This document shows positions 1-8,712 of a stretch of 64,000 nucleotides of DNA, piece after piece. Below the pieces are notes generated by a model. That model was given only the letters and a program-made list of their open reading frames with translations, was not told the DNA's origin and did not search any database. This stretch comes from CAVRQM01 sp963822705 (GTDB taxonomy: Bacteria > Pseudomonadota > Alphaproteobacteria > Acetobacterales > Acetobacteraceae), in contig CAWGIX010000011.1 of NCBI GenBank assembly GCA_963822705.1, positions 1-64,000 on the forward strand, written 5' to 3'. Numbering within the stretch: the stretch's first letter is position 1; each line of letters begins with the position of its first letter. Made by a program: the position numbers and the translations under genes.

Positions 1-603
1 GCGGCGTGGGGCAACTGCCATAAATGGCCGTGTTCGCCGCGGCCGTCCCGCCGTTGGGTGGAGCGCCCTGCCCCATGCTGCCCATGGGCTGCATCGGCGC
101 CATCGTCCCGGCGTTGGTGGGCGTGGCGCTGCTGTTCATGCCCCCCATCGGCGTCCTGCCTTGACCCATGCCCGCGCCCTGGGCTGCCCATGCCCTGGTT
201 ATTCATGGCCATTTGGATGGCGCTCATCGCGCCTGCTGCGGTCGCGGCTTGCCAGCGCCATCCGCGCTCTGCGGATCGCGTCGACCCGCGGACCGTTGTC
301 CGGCTGATTGGCGGCCGCGGGACCGTTGACCGAGCGGTCCAGGAGGCGCGTTTCAGCCCGTTCGAGGGCTTCTTGCGCCTCGCCGGTCCGGCCGGCGCGA
401 AGGGCTTGCTCGGCGCGGTTCAGAAACTGCTCCGGGGTTCCCGCATTGCCCGGCGACGGAAGGGCCGGCGCGATCTGGGAACGGGTGTCCGCGGAGGTGA
501 TGTTGCTCGCTTGCCCCGATTGCGGGTTGTTCGGGGCGTTCTGGGCATATACCACGCCGCCCAGCGCCAATGCGGCGGCGGAGGCGAGGAGCAGAGTGCG
601 CAT
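1..603 (-). CDS. Secreted Gly/Met-rich protein, partial and frameshifted
   Basis: The frame opening at 603 encodes a clear signal peptide (MRTLLLASAAALALGG..AQN) followed by a short helical, Ala/Arg/Glu-rich part that may be TPR-like (about residues 55-90). The frame stops near 199, but coding continues in other frames: dropping one G near 250 and one near 180 gives a continuous Gly/Met-rich tail (QGMG, GMGQGRTPMGGM, PMGSMGQG) that is still open at the window edge. The C-terminus is therefore missing. I see no catalytic motif and cannot name the function; an exported, low-complexity protein is all the sequence supports. Confidence 0.6.
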
Positions 604-737
604 GTCACGAATCCTTGTGCAAGGGCCATCGTCCGCGCGCGCGGCTGCACGCGCCAGGAGTGCAACGGTCCGCTACCCGGGGCGGTTGCGCACGCGCGGT
701 TACAAGGACGTGAGAATTTTTCCAGGCTCGCCTAGAG

Positions 738-1763
738 CTAGGCCGCCAACCGCTCCAGCTCCCGAGCCAGATCGCGTTCCGGCCGGGCGCCATAGTGGCC
801 GATCACCTCGGCCGCGGCCACGCTGCCCAGCCGCCCGCATGCCCCCAGACCCAGCCCGGCCGTCAGGGCCACCAGAAAACCTGCCGCGTACGCATCCCCG
901 GCCCCGGTGGTGTCGACGACCAGGGCCGGTTCCGCCGCAATCTCGACGGTTTCATCGCCGGCCAGCACGATACTGCCCGCCTCGCTGCGGGTGAGCGCCG
1001 CAAGACCCACCTCGGCGCGCACCCGCTCGGCGGCCACGGCAAAACTCTCCTCCTCGTATAGACTGGTGATCTCCGCTTCGTTGGCGAACAGAATATCGAC
1101 GTGGCCGGCGACCAGCGCGCGAAAGGCCGCGCGATGGCGGTCGACACACCATGGATCGGAAAGCGACAAGGCCACCGTCCGTCCGCCGGCGTGCGCGATT
1201 TGTGCGGCCGTTCGGAAGGCGGCCTGAGCCGCCGGGGGGTCGAACAAAAACCCTTCCAGGTACAATACCCGCGAGGCGGCCACGACGGCGGCATCCACCT
1301 GGTCCGGGCCAAAGGTCACTGACGCGCCCAGATAGGTGTTCATGGTCCGCTGCCCATCGGGGGTAACCAGCACCAGGCAGCGCCCGGTCGGGTCGCCCCC
1401 GCTCAGCGGAGCGGTGGGGAAATGCACGCCGACCTCGGCCATGTCTGTCCGGAAAATGCCGCCCAGCCGGTCGTCCGCGACCCGGCCGAGATAGGCGACC
1501 CGCGCTCCCAGCGACGCCGCGACCGCGGCAGTGTTGGCACCCGACCCGCCGCCGCTCACCTGGCCTGGCGGCATGGAGGCGTACAGAGCTTCCGCCCGCG
1601 CCGTGTCGATCAGGGTCATGGTGCCGCGCGCGCAGTCGTGCTTGGTGATGAACCCCTCGTCGACGGCCGCCACTACGTCCATCAGCGCGTTGCCGATGCC
1701 GCAGATGTCAAAGGCGGCGGGCGCGGCGGATGGTCCGTTTCCTGGGGCTGGCGGCATCGACAT
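738..1763 (-). CDS. Adenosine kinase-like PfkB-family sugar kinase
   Basis: PfkB/ribokinase-fold kinase that probably phosphorylates adenosine to AMP with ATP (purine salvage, cytoplasm). The N-terminal substrate region starts at FDICGIGNALMD, followed by the glycine pair SGGGSGANTA. The C-terminal PfkB signature DTTGAGDAYAAGF contains the catalytic Asp and anion hole. Length is usual for the family. I prefer the ATG at 1763 because GGAG lies 7 bases upstream; a GTG at 1787 would add eight residues. It is divergent from the EI24-like gene with under 80 bp between them. Other PfkB substrates (fructose, ribose) remain possible, but the overall pattern is that of alphaproteobacterial adenosine kinases. 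Confidence 0.85.
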   Translation of the reverse strand: MSMPPAPGNGPSAAPAAFDICGIGNALMDVVAAVDEGFITKHDCARGTMTLIDTARAEALYASMPPGQVSGGGSGANTAAVAASLGARVAYLGRVADDRLGGIFRTDMAEVGVHFPTAPLSGGDPTGRCLVLVTPDGQRTMNTYLGASVTFGPDQVDAAVVAASRVLYLEGFLFDPPAAQAAFRTAAQIAHAGGRTVALSLSDPWCVDRHRAAFRALVAGHVDILFANEAEITSLYEEESFAVAAERVRAEVGLAALTRSEAGSIVLAGDETVEIAAEPALVVDTTGAGDAYAAGFLVALTAGLGLGACGRLGSVAAAEVIGHYGARPERDLARELERLAA

Positions 1764-1776
1764 CGCGGCACTCCGT

Positions 1777-1800
1777 GCTATGCGCACCCGGCTATGCGCA
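1777..1800. repeat. 10-bp direct repeat in a divergent promoter region
   Basis: GCTATGCGCA occurs at 1777-1786 and again at 1791-1800, a 14-bp period, between the divergent adenosine kinase and EI24-like genes. It could be a regulator site or chance; no known operator is recognised. Confidence 0.4.
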
Positions 1801-1841
1801 TCGGCGCCTTACCCTCCCCAGCCCACTCCGGCAATTCCGCC

Positions 1842-2543
1842 ATGCCCCCTCCAAAGGCTTCGCCGCTCGAGCCGACCCTGCGCGCGGTCGCGCAACTCGA
1901 CGACCCGAACCTGCTGCGGGTGATCGTCCAGAGCGCGCTCTGGGCGGCTGTCCTGTTTGTGGCGATCGCGCTGGCGGTGCGTCACGAGGCCCACGCGCTG
2001 CTCGGCCTGAACAGTATGCTGGCCAGCCTGCTCGGCGGCATCGGCGCTGCGCTGCTGGCGCACTTTTTGTTCCTGCCGGTTGCGGGCGTGGTCGCCACCC
2101 TGTTCGCCGACCGCATAGCAGCTGCCGTCGAGCGCCGGTTCTATCCGGGCCTGCCGCCGGCGCAGGCCGCCTCAATTGCCACCCAGTTATGGGACGGGAT
2201 TGCGCTCGGCCTGCAGGTGCTGCTGTTGCAGGTGGCCGCCCTTCTGCTGTCGCCTCTGTTGGGCATCTCCTTGCCGCTCGGCTGGGCGATCGCCGCCTGG
2301 GCCATCGGGCGCGGGCTGTTCGTGGCAGTCGCCATGCGGCGCATGCGGCGCGACCAAGCCTTGGCGCTATACCGGTCGTGCCGCGCGTCCGTCCTGTTCC
2401 AGGGCGTGCTGATCGCAGCTGGCAGCCTGGTGCCGCTGGCAAACCTGCTGGTCCCGGTGCTCGGGGTGGCGGCGATGGTGCACGTGCTACATACCCGGAA
2501 CGGTTCTGTTGCGGGGTTGTCGCTCTCGAGGCGAGCGTGCTAG
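1842..2543 (+). CDS. EI24/CysZ-like integral membrane protein
   Basis: About 233 residues with several long hydrophobic segments (near residues 25-50, 60-90, 115-160 and 190-220) separated by short charged loops. This matches the EI24 domain family, which includes the sulfate permease CysZ, but sulfate transport cannot be claimed from the sequence. The ATG at 1842 is chosen because the upstream part of the open frame runs into the divergent kinase gene and has no membrane character. The bactofilin start lies 51 bases downstream, so the two may be co-transcribed. Confidence 0.75.
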   Translation: MPPPKASPLEPTLRAVAQLDDPNLLRVIVQSALWAAVLFVAIALAVRHEAHALLGLNSMLASLLGGIGAALLAHFLFLPVAGVVATLFADRIAAAVERRFYPGLPPAQAASIATQLWDGIALGLQVLLLQVAALLLSPLLGISLPLGWAIAAWAIGRGLFVAVAMRRMRRDQALALYRSCRASVLFQGVLIAAGSLVPLANLLVPVLGVAAMVHVLHTRNGSVAGLSLSRRAC

Positions 2544-2594
2544 GCCCGAGGCTCGCCGTCAGTTGCAGCCCGCTCACCTATTGCGGAGGCCTCC

Positions 2595-3386
2595 GTGTCC
2601 GTATTCAAGCGTCGCAAGCCGGACGATTTGCCCGCGCCGGGACCGGTCTCGAACGGCCCGACCGCCAGCCAGGACTCCGACCCAGGGCACGCCGAGCGCG
2701 AGGATCACGAACACGAGCATCCGCGGCAGGCTGCCGCCCAGCTCGGCCAGTCTGATGCGGCCGATACCGGACTCGGCGTTCCACCGTTCCGTCCGGTATT
2801 GCGGCCTGCCACCGGGCCGGGTGCCCCTGGGCAGTCTGCTGGTACCGCCCCCGCTCTCAAGGAGAATCCCATGGGCCGTTCGCCTTTCGCCGCCACCCCT
2901 CCGACCCCGCAGACATCTCCCTCGATGACACTGCCGCCGCGCCCCGCCACGCCACCGGCACCGTCCCTGGGTCCTGCGCCCGCGGCACCACCGCCCGCGC
3001 GTGCGCCGGGGCGGGATCCCACCGAACGGCGCACCTTGGTGGTCGGGCGGGGCATCAGCCTGCAGGGAGTCGTGCAGGACGCAGAGCGACTGGTGGTGGA
3101 GGGGACGGTGGAGGCCACCATGATCCATGCCACGGAACTGTCAGTCTCGCCGGGCGGCGTGTTCAAGGGCGAGGTGGAGGTCGAGGACGCGGAAGTGGCG
3201 GGCACCATCGACGGCACGTTGACGGCGCGCGGCAATCTGAACGTGCGCGCGACCGGCCGCGTGCTGGGCACCGCGCGGTGCCGGCGCTTGCAAGTGGAGG
3301 ACGGCGGCCAGATCACCGGGCGTATCGAAATGCTAACCGAGGGCGCTCGTCCCGCGGAGCAGGTCCGCAGCGACGCTGCCGATTAA
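2595..3386 (+). CDS. Bactofilin (polymer-forming cytoskeletal protein)
   Basis: The conserved bactofilin domain spans roughly residues 145-250: RRTLVVGRGISLQG, VEGTVEA, GVFKGEVEVEDAEVAG, DGTLTARGNLNVRATG, then GGQITGR. This is the right-handed beta-helix pattern. Bactofilins self-assemble into filaments that scaffold cell-wall or polysaccharide enzymes, which fits the flippase gene next to it. Before the domain is a Pro/Ala-rich linker. Two starts are possible. The GTG at 2595 has GGAGG five bases upstream and begins with a basic FKRRKPDD stretch. The ATG at 2871 has a perfect AAGGAG six bases upstream and gives a 171-residue protein of more usual bactofilin length. I list the longer form because it leaves no gap after the previous gene. 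Confidence 0.85.
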   Translation: MSVFKRRKPDDLPAPGPVSNGPTASQDSDPGHAEREDHEHEHPRQAAAQLGQSDAADTGLGVPPFRPVLRPATGPGAPGQSAGTAPALKENPMGRSPFAATPPTPQTSPSMTLPPRPATPPAPSLGPAPAAPPPARAPGRDPTERRTLVVGRGISLQGVVQDAERLVVEGTVEATMIHATELSVSPGGVFKGEVEVEDAEVAGTIDGTLTARGNLNVRATGRVLGTARCRRLQVEDGGQITGRIEMLTEGARPAEQVRSDAAD

Positions 3387-3486
3387 GCTGCCCGCAAGGG
3401 CTGCTGGTCTATATGCTGGCTGAGGTCTCCCGCGGCGTATCCATGGCGCCGCACCGGAGCACACGACGGAGCAGCACGGCCGGCAT

Positions 3487-4992
3487 ATGGCAGACATCGA
3501 GCACGCCAGCGCCATCATGGCCCGGACGGCGACGGGGGCCGGCTGGATCGTCGGCTGGCGCATGGCAAAGCGCGGCCTGGGTTTCGTCAGTACGCTGGCG
3601 CTGGCGCACCTCCTGGTCCCGGCCGACTTCGGACTCGTCTCGCTTGGCTGGGGCCTTGCGCTGTCGCTCGACGCGTTCTCGGCCATTGGCGTGGAAGAAG
3701 GGCTGATCCGCCACGGCACACTGACCCGGGTGCTGTATAATACCGCTTTCACCATGAACGTGCTGCGCGGCGCGGCAACCATGACCGTGCTGCTCGCCAT
3801 TGCCTACCCGGCCGGACTGTTTTTTTCCGATATGCGGCTGTGCACGGTGATCGTGGCGCTGGCTCTCGGCATGTTCGCCACGTCCTGCAGCAATATCGGC
3901 ATCGTCGATTTTCGCCGCGATCTGGCCTTCGATCGGGAGTTCTGGCTGATGGTGCTGCCCCGCATCGCGGGCATGGCGGTGACCATAGCGGTCGCCGCCG
4001 AATGGCGCAGCTACCTCGCCCTGATCGCCGGAATATTGACCGGCCAGTTGCTGACCGTGGTGGCCAGTTACGCCATGCACCCCTATCGCCCCGGTTTCAC
4101 GCTGGCAGGCTGGCGCGACCTGGTAGGCTTTTCGGTCTGGACTTGGCTGACGAGCTGCATTGCGCTGGTGCGCGACCGCGCCGACGCTTTCCTGATCGGG
4201 CGCCTGCTCGGGGTCACCTCGCTCGGGACATTCCTGGTCGGAGTGGAAATCGCCGACTTGCCGAACTCAGAACTGGTCGGGCCATTGGGCAGGGCGTGCT
4301 TCTCCGGTTTCGCGCAGGCCCGCCACTCCGGGCATGAGACGGCGCAAATCTATCTGCGCGTGATCGCGCTGATTGCGCTGCTGACGTTTCCCGCGTCGCT
4401 CGGAATTTCTCTGGTCGCCGATCCGATCACGCGCCTGGCGCTCGGGCCGAACTGGGTCGCGGCCGTGCCCGTGATGAGAGTTTTTGCCCTGTTCAGCGGC
4501 CTGACGGTTTTTGGCGTCATCAGCGGCAGTCTGTTCAGCGCTCATGCGATGCTGCGGCCAATTTTCCGCGTGGTTGTGTTCTCGGCGTTGGTGCGGCTGG
4601 TTTTGCTGGCAGCTCTGGTGTGGAGATTCGGGCTGCTCGGTGCCGTGTGCGCGGCCGGCCTCGGCATGTGCACCGAGTATACCGCGTACATGGTCATGGC
4701 GTTCCGGCGCTTTGCCCTGCGCCTGCCCGACCTGATCCGCCAGATCTGGCGCAGCGTTTTGGGCGCCGCGGTGATGACGGCCGTGTTGGCCGGGTGTGGG
4801 CTGGGATGGACCACCAGCCCCGCCGATCCGGCTGATGCGGCGCGCCTGCTCGCCACCGCCGTTTCGGTCGGCGCTGCGGTTTATACCGCGACCGTGGTAC
4901 TGGCTTGGCTCGCGTGCGGGCGGCCAGCCGGCGCGGAAGCCGACTTGTCCGCCTTCCTGCGTTCCGCGCCCAGCAGGTGGCGCGCCGCCTGA
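3487..4992 (+). CDS. Polysaccharide/oligosaccharide flippase (Wzx-like, MOP superfamily)
   Basis: 501 residues with about 12-14 predicted membrane helices. The N-terminus has the pattern of polysaccharide biosynthesis flippases (GWRMAKRGLGFVSTLALAHLLVPADFG; the AxLLxPxDFG element is typical). Such proteins move lipid-linked oligosaccharide units across the inner membrane for O-antigen or exopolysaccharide assembly. No glycosyltransferase or polymerase gene is adjacent, so the glycan is unknown; the bactofilin just upstream may be functionally linked. The start at 3487 has only a weak ribosome-binding site. Confidence 0.85.
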   Translation: MADIEHASAIMARTATGAGWIVGWRMAKRGLGFVSTLALAHLLVPADFGLVSLGWGLALSLDAFSAIGVEEGLIRHGTLTRVLYNTAFTMNVLRGAATMTVLLAIAYPAGLFFSDMRLCTVIVALALGMFATSCSNIGIVDFRRDLAFDREFWLMVLPRIAGMAVTIAVAAEWRSYLALIAGILTGQLLTVVASYAMHPYRPGFTLAGWRDLVGFSVWTWLTSCIALVRDRADAFLIGRLLGVTSLGTFLVGVEIADLPNSELVGPLGRACFSGFAQARHSGHETAQIYLRVIALIALLTFPASLGISLVADPITRLALGPNWVAAVPVMRVFALFSGLTVFGVISGSLFSAHAMLRPIFRVVVFSALVRLVLLAALVWRFGLLGAVCAAGLGMCTEYTAYMVMAFRRFALRLPDLIRQIWRSVLGAAVMTAVLAGCGLGWTTSPADPADAARLLATAVSVGAAVYTATVVLAWLACGRPAGAEADLSAFLRSAPSRWRAA

Positions 4993-5120
4993 GAGCCGCC
5001 CGGGTCTGAGTCGTCCGCCTGGATTTCGCGGCTGGGCACTCACGCCCGGCGCGGCTTCGCGTGAGGGCCGGCAGGATGTATGCCCGCCACTTCCTCCGGC
5101 ACGTCCGGGGGACAGCGGCG

Positions 5121-5127
5121 GGGGAGA
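5121..5127 (+). promoter_or_regulatory. Shine-Dalgarno site deciding a TTG start
   Basis: GGGGAGA lies six bases before the TTG at 5134. This supports TTG initiation of the isovaleryl-CoA dehydrogenase rather than the in-frame ATG at 5080, whose extra residues (Ser/Gly/Arg-rich) are not part of the family. Confidence 0.6.
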
Positions 5128-5133
5128 ACCGGG

Positions 5134-6303
5134 TTGAGCAACAGCGTCCAAAACCTGAACTTCGCCCTTGGCGATGTCGTGGACATGCTGCGTGCCCAGG
5201 TCCAAAATTTCGCGGCGAACGAGATTGCGCCTCGCGCCGCCGAGATCGATCACAAGGGCGAATTTCCAGCTGACCTATGGCGCAAGCTCGGCGACCTCGG
5301 CGTGCTCGGGATTACCGTCGAGGAGACATACGGCGGCGCCGGAATGGGCTATCTCGAACATGTCGTCGCCATGGAGGAGATCAGCCGAGCGTCGGCCTCG
5401 GTCGGCCTGTCGTACGGCGCGCACTCTAACCTCTGCGTCAACCAGATCAAGCGGAACGGGAACGCGGAGCAGAAGCGAAAATACCTGCCGAAGCTGGTCA
5501 GCGGCGAGCATGTCGGCGCCCTGGCCATGAGCGAGACGGGGTCCGGGTCGGACGTCGTCAGCATGCGCACGCGCGCTGAAAAGCACGGCGGCTGCTACCG
5601 GCTGAACGGAAGCAAAATGTGGATCACCAACGGCCCGGACGCGAGCGTATTGGTGGTTTACGCGAAAACCGACCCTGAAGCCGGCTCGCGCGGCATAACG
5701 GCGTTCCTGATCGAGAAGGATTTCAAGGGTTTCTCCACGGCCCAAAAGCTGGACAAACTTGGCATGCGCGGCTCACACACCTGCGAGTTGGTGTTCGAGG
5801 ATTGCGAGGTGCCCGAAGAGAATGTGCTCGGCATGGTCGGTCGCGGAGTGAGCGTGCTGATGAGCGGGCTGGATTACGAGCGTCTGGTGCTGTCCGGAGG
5901 CCCGCTTGGAATCATGCAGGCCTGCATGGACGTGGTGCTGCCCTATATCCACGAACGCAAGCAGTTTGGCCAACCGATCGGCGAGTTCCAGCTCATGCAG
6001 GGCAAGATTGCAGATATGTATACGGTCATGAATGCCGCGAAGGCGTATGTCTACGCGGTGGCAAAAGCCTGCGATCGCGGCGAGACCACCCGCAAGGATG
6101 CGGCGGGGGCCATCCTGTTCGCGGCCGAGAAGGCCACATGGATGGCACTGGAGGCAATCCAATGCCTGGGTGGCAACGGCTACGTCAACGAGTATCCCAC
6201 TGGGCGACTGCTGCGTGACGCCAAGCTGTACGAGATCGGCGCCGGCACCAGCGAGATCCGCCGCATGCTGATCGGCCGCGAGTTGTTCACCGAGACCGCG
6301 TGA
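5134..6303 (+). CDS. ivd: Isovaleryl-CoA dehydrogenase
   Basis: Flavoprotein of the acyl-CoA dehydrogenase family that oxidises isovaleryl-CoA to 3-methylcrotonyl-CoA in leucine breakdown, passing electrons to ETF. The 389-residue product has the family blocks in order: YGGAGMGYLEH, the FAD/substrate loop AMSETGSGSDVVSM, MWITNGPDA, the ERKQFGQPIGEFQLMQGKIADM helix and a C-terminal GTSEIRRMLIGREL. Glu249 in DYERLVLSGGP sits where isovaleryl-CoA dehydrogenases carry the catalytic base, which separates them from most other acyl-CoA dehydrogenases. First gene of the leucine operon; the carboxylase beta gene starts four bases after its stop. Confidence 0.95.
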   Translation: MSNSVQNLNFALGDVVDMLRAQVQNFAANEIAPRAAEIDHKGEFPADLWRKLGDLGVLGITVEETYGGAGMGYLEHVVAMEEISRASASVGLSYGAHSNLCVNQIKRNGNAEQKRKYLPKLVSGEHVGALAMSETGSGSDVVSMRTRAEKHGGCYRLNGSKMWITNGPDASVLVVYAKTDPEAGSRGITAFLIEKDFKGFSTAQKLDKLGMRGSHTCELVFEDCEVPEENVLGMVGRGVSVLMSGLDYERLVLSGGPLGIMQACMDVVLPYIHERKQFGQPIGEFQLMQGKIADMYTVMNAAKAYVYAVAKACDRGETTRKDAAGAILFAAEKATWMALEAIQCLGGNGYVNEYPTGRLLRDAKLYEIGAGTSEIRRMLIGRELFTETA

Positions 6304-6307
6304 CGAA

Positions 6308-7915
6308 ATGGCGGCTCTTGCATCGATAGTCGATACGCGCTCGCCAGACTACCTGGCAAACGCGGCGGCCATGCAGAAGCTGGTCGCGGAGCTGCGGGAA
6401 ACGGCAGAGCGAGTCCGTCAAGGCGGGGGAGAGAGGGCGCGCGAGCGGCATCTCTCGCGCGGCAAACTGCTGCCCCGCGAGCGGATACGTGCACTGATCG
6501 ATCCCGTGTCGCCGTTTCTCGAGGTGGGCCAGCTGGCTGGGCTCGGCATGTATGGCGGCGAGGTGCCAAGCGCCGGCATCATTACCGGAGTTGGCCGCGT
6601 CGCCGGCCGCGAGTGCATGGTCGTTGCCAATGACGCGACGGTAAAGGGCGGCACCTACTTCCCTATGACCGTCAAGAAGCATTTGCGTGCCCAGGAGATT
6701 GCATTGCAGAACCGGCTGCCTTGCATTTACCTGGTGGATTCCGGCGGCGCGAACCTCCCCAACCAGGACGAAGTTTTCCCCGACCGGGATCATTTTGGCC
6801 GCATTTTCTACAACCAGGCAAGCATGTCGGCGCAAGGGATTGCCCAGATCGCGGTGGTGATGGGCTCCTGCACCGCAGGCGGTGCCTACGTGCCGGCCAT
6901 GTCGGACGAAACCATCATCGTGCGCGGCCAGGGCACGATCTTTCTGGCGGGACCGCCCTTGGTGAAGGCCGCGACCGGCGAGGTGGTCACCGCCGAGGAG
7001 CTGGGTGGCGCGGACGTTCACAGCCGCACCTCCGGTGTCACCGATCATTACGCAGAAAGCGATTCTCATGCGCTGGGAATTGCCCGCAGCGTGGTTGCCA
7101 ACCTGAACTATGTCAAACGACCCGGCCTGGCGCTGCGCAACCCGGTCCCGCCGCGCTACGACCCGCACGAGCTGTACGGCGTCGTGCCGGCGAGTTTGCG
7201 CCACCCCTACGATGTCCACGAGGTTGTTGCGCGCATCGTCGACGACAGCGAGCTCGACGAATTCAAGCGCCTGTACGGACCGACCGTGGTGACGGGCTTC
7301 GCCCATATCTGGGGCTATCCGGTCGGCATCATCGCCAATAACGGCATTCTGTTCTCGGAAAGCGCCCAAAAAGCCGCGCACTTCGTCGAACTTTGCTCCC
7401 AACGCAGCATTCCGCTGGTGTTTTTGCAGAACATCAGCGGGTTCATGGTCGGCCGCAAATACGAAGCTGGGGGCATCGCCAAGGACGGGGCGAAAATGGT
7501 GACCGCCGTGGCCACCACCGCGGTGCCGAAATTTACCGTCATCATCGGTGGCAGTTTCGGCGCCGGCAATTACGGAATGTGCGGCCGGGCATACTCCCCG
7601 CGCTTTCTCTGGATGTGGCCCAACGCCCGTATCGGCGTTATGGGCGGAGAACAGGCGGCCTCGGTGCTCGCACAGGTACGGCGCGACGGGCTAGAGGCAC
7701 GCGGAGACACCTGGCCTCCCGAAGACGAGGAGGCGTTCAAGGCGCCGATCCGGCAGCAATACGAATTGCAGGGTCATCCCTATTACGCCAGCGCCCGGTT
7801 GTGGGATGACGGTGTGATCGACCCGGCTGATACACGGCGCATTCTAGGCCTCGCCTTGTCGGCCAGCCTGAATGCGCCGATCGGGGAGACACGTTTCGGC
7901 GTGTTCCGGATGTGA
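6308..7915 (+). CDS. mccB: Methylcrotonyl-CoA carboxylase, carboxyltransferase (beta) subunit
   Basis: Transfers the carboxyl group from carboxybiotin to 3-methylcrotonyl-CoA, giving 3-methylglutaconyl-CoA. The 535-residue product has the N- and C-terminal carboxyltransferase halves, including the CoA-binding SGGANLPNQDEVFPD, the GGAYVPAMSDE element and the late QNISGFMVGRKYEAGGIAKDG and GSFGAGNYGMCGRAY blocks. Length and motifs fit MccB closely. It is read in the same direction as ivd and the hydratase and has no frame break. It works with the biotin subunit encoded at 8713-10742. Confidence 0.95.
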   Translation: MAALASIVDTRSPDYLANAAAMQKLVAELRETAERVRQGGGERARERHLSRGKLLPRERIRALIDPVSPFLEVGQLAGLGMYGGEVPSAGIITGVGRVAGRECMVVANDATVKGGTYFPMTVKKHLRAQEIALQNRLPCIYLVDSGGANLPNQDEVFPDRDHFGRIFYNQASMSAQGIAQIAVVMGSCTAGGAYVPAMSDETIIVRGQGTIFLAGPPLVKAATGEVVTAEELGGADVHSRTSGVTDHYAESDSHALGIARSVVANLNYVKRPGLALRNPVPPRYDPHELYGVVPASLRHPYDVHEVVARIVDDSELDEFKRLYGPTVVTGFAHIWGYPVGIIANNGILFSESAQKAAHFVELCSQRSIPLVFLQNISGFMVGRKYEAGGIAKDGAKMVTAVATTAVPKFTVIIGGSFGAGNYGMCGRAYSPRFLWMWPNARIGVMGGEQAASVLAQVRRDGLEARGDTWPPEDEEAFKAPIRQQYELQGHPYYASARLWDDGVIDPADTRRILGLALSASLNAPIGETRFGVFRM

Positions 7916-7922
7916 GCGGGAT

Positions 7923-8708
7923 ATGACCGCCCTGCTGGAAGACGTGGACGGCCGCGGTATCGCCACTCTGACCTTGAATCGTCCCGAGCGGCACAATGCG
8001 TTCGACGATGCATTGATCGCAGAACTCACGGCCGCGCTGAAGCACTTGGCGCACCGGTCGGACGTGCGCGCGGTCGTGCTCGCCGGGGCCGGCCGCAGCT
8101 TCTCAGCCGGAGCGGACCTCGGCTGGATGCGTCGCATGGCGGCCAACACGCACGAAGCCAATCTGGCCGATGCGGCGGCGCTGGCCGGCCTGATGCACAC
8201 GCTGGATCGGATACCGAAACCGACGGTGGCACTCGTGCACGGTCCGGCCTATGGCGGCGGCGTCGGACTGGCGGCTTGCTGCGACACGGTGCTTGCGTCG
8301 CAGCGCGCGACGTTCTGTCTGAGCGAAGTGAAACTGGGGCTCACGCCGGCGGCGATCAGCCCCTACGTGATCAACGCGATCGGTGCTCGCTGGGCGCGGC
8401 GCTATTTTGCGACCGCAGAGGTATTTTCGGCGGTACGCGCAGAGCAGATCGGCTTGGTGCACGAAGTGGTGCCCGAAACAGAGCTGGACTTAACGAAGGA
8501 GCGGGTGCTCGAGGCTCTGCTGCAGGGGGCTCCGGGCGCGCAGGCCGACGCCAAGGATTTGGTGTTCCTCTGCGAGGGCCGTCCGGTCGACGCCGCGCTG
8601 GCGCAGGAGACGGGCCGGCGCATCGCCGCGCGCCGCGCATCGCCCGAAGGGCAGGAAGGGCTGACCGCATTTTTGCACAAGCGCGCTCCCGCCTGGCGGC
8701 GAGCGTGA
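7923..8708 (+). CDS. liuC: Methylglutaconyl-CoA hydratase (enoyl-CoA hydratase family)
   Basis: Crotonase-fold enzyme expected to hydrate 3-methylglutaconyl-CoA to HMG-CoA. The oxyanion-hole blocks are present: SAGADLGWMRRM and GPAYGGGVGLAACCD. The assignment to the leucine step comes from its place between the two carboxylase subunit genes, a typical liu operon order; sequence alone would allow a general enoyl-CoA hydratase. The ATG at 7923, 261 residues, lies eight bases past the mccB stop; the longer frame from 7872 would overlap mccB and adds non-conserved residues. Confidence 0.9.
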   Translation: MTALLEDVDGRGIATLTLNRPERHNAFDDALIAELTAALKHLAHRSDVRAVVLAGAGRSFSAGADLGWMRRMAANTHEANLADAAALAGLMHTLDRIPKPTVALVHGPAYGGGVGLAACCDTVLASQRATFCLSEVKLGLTPAAISPYVINAIGARWARRYFATAEVFSAVRAEQIGLVHEVVPETELDLTKERVLEALLQGAPGAQADAKDLVFLCEGRPVDAALAQETGRRIAARRASPEGQEGLTAFLHKRAPAWRRA

Positions 8709-8712
8709 TCAA

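Noticed and set aside
2574..2720. Short minus-strand peptide with one hydrophobic helix (MLVFVILALGVPWVGVLAGG)
   Set aside because: High third-position GC looked coding for a moment, but there is no ribosome-binding site and it lies inside the plus-strand bactofilin frame.
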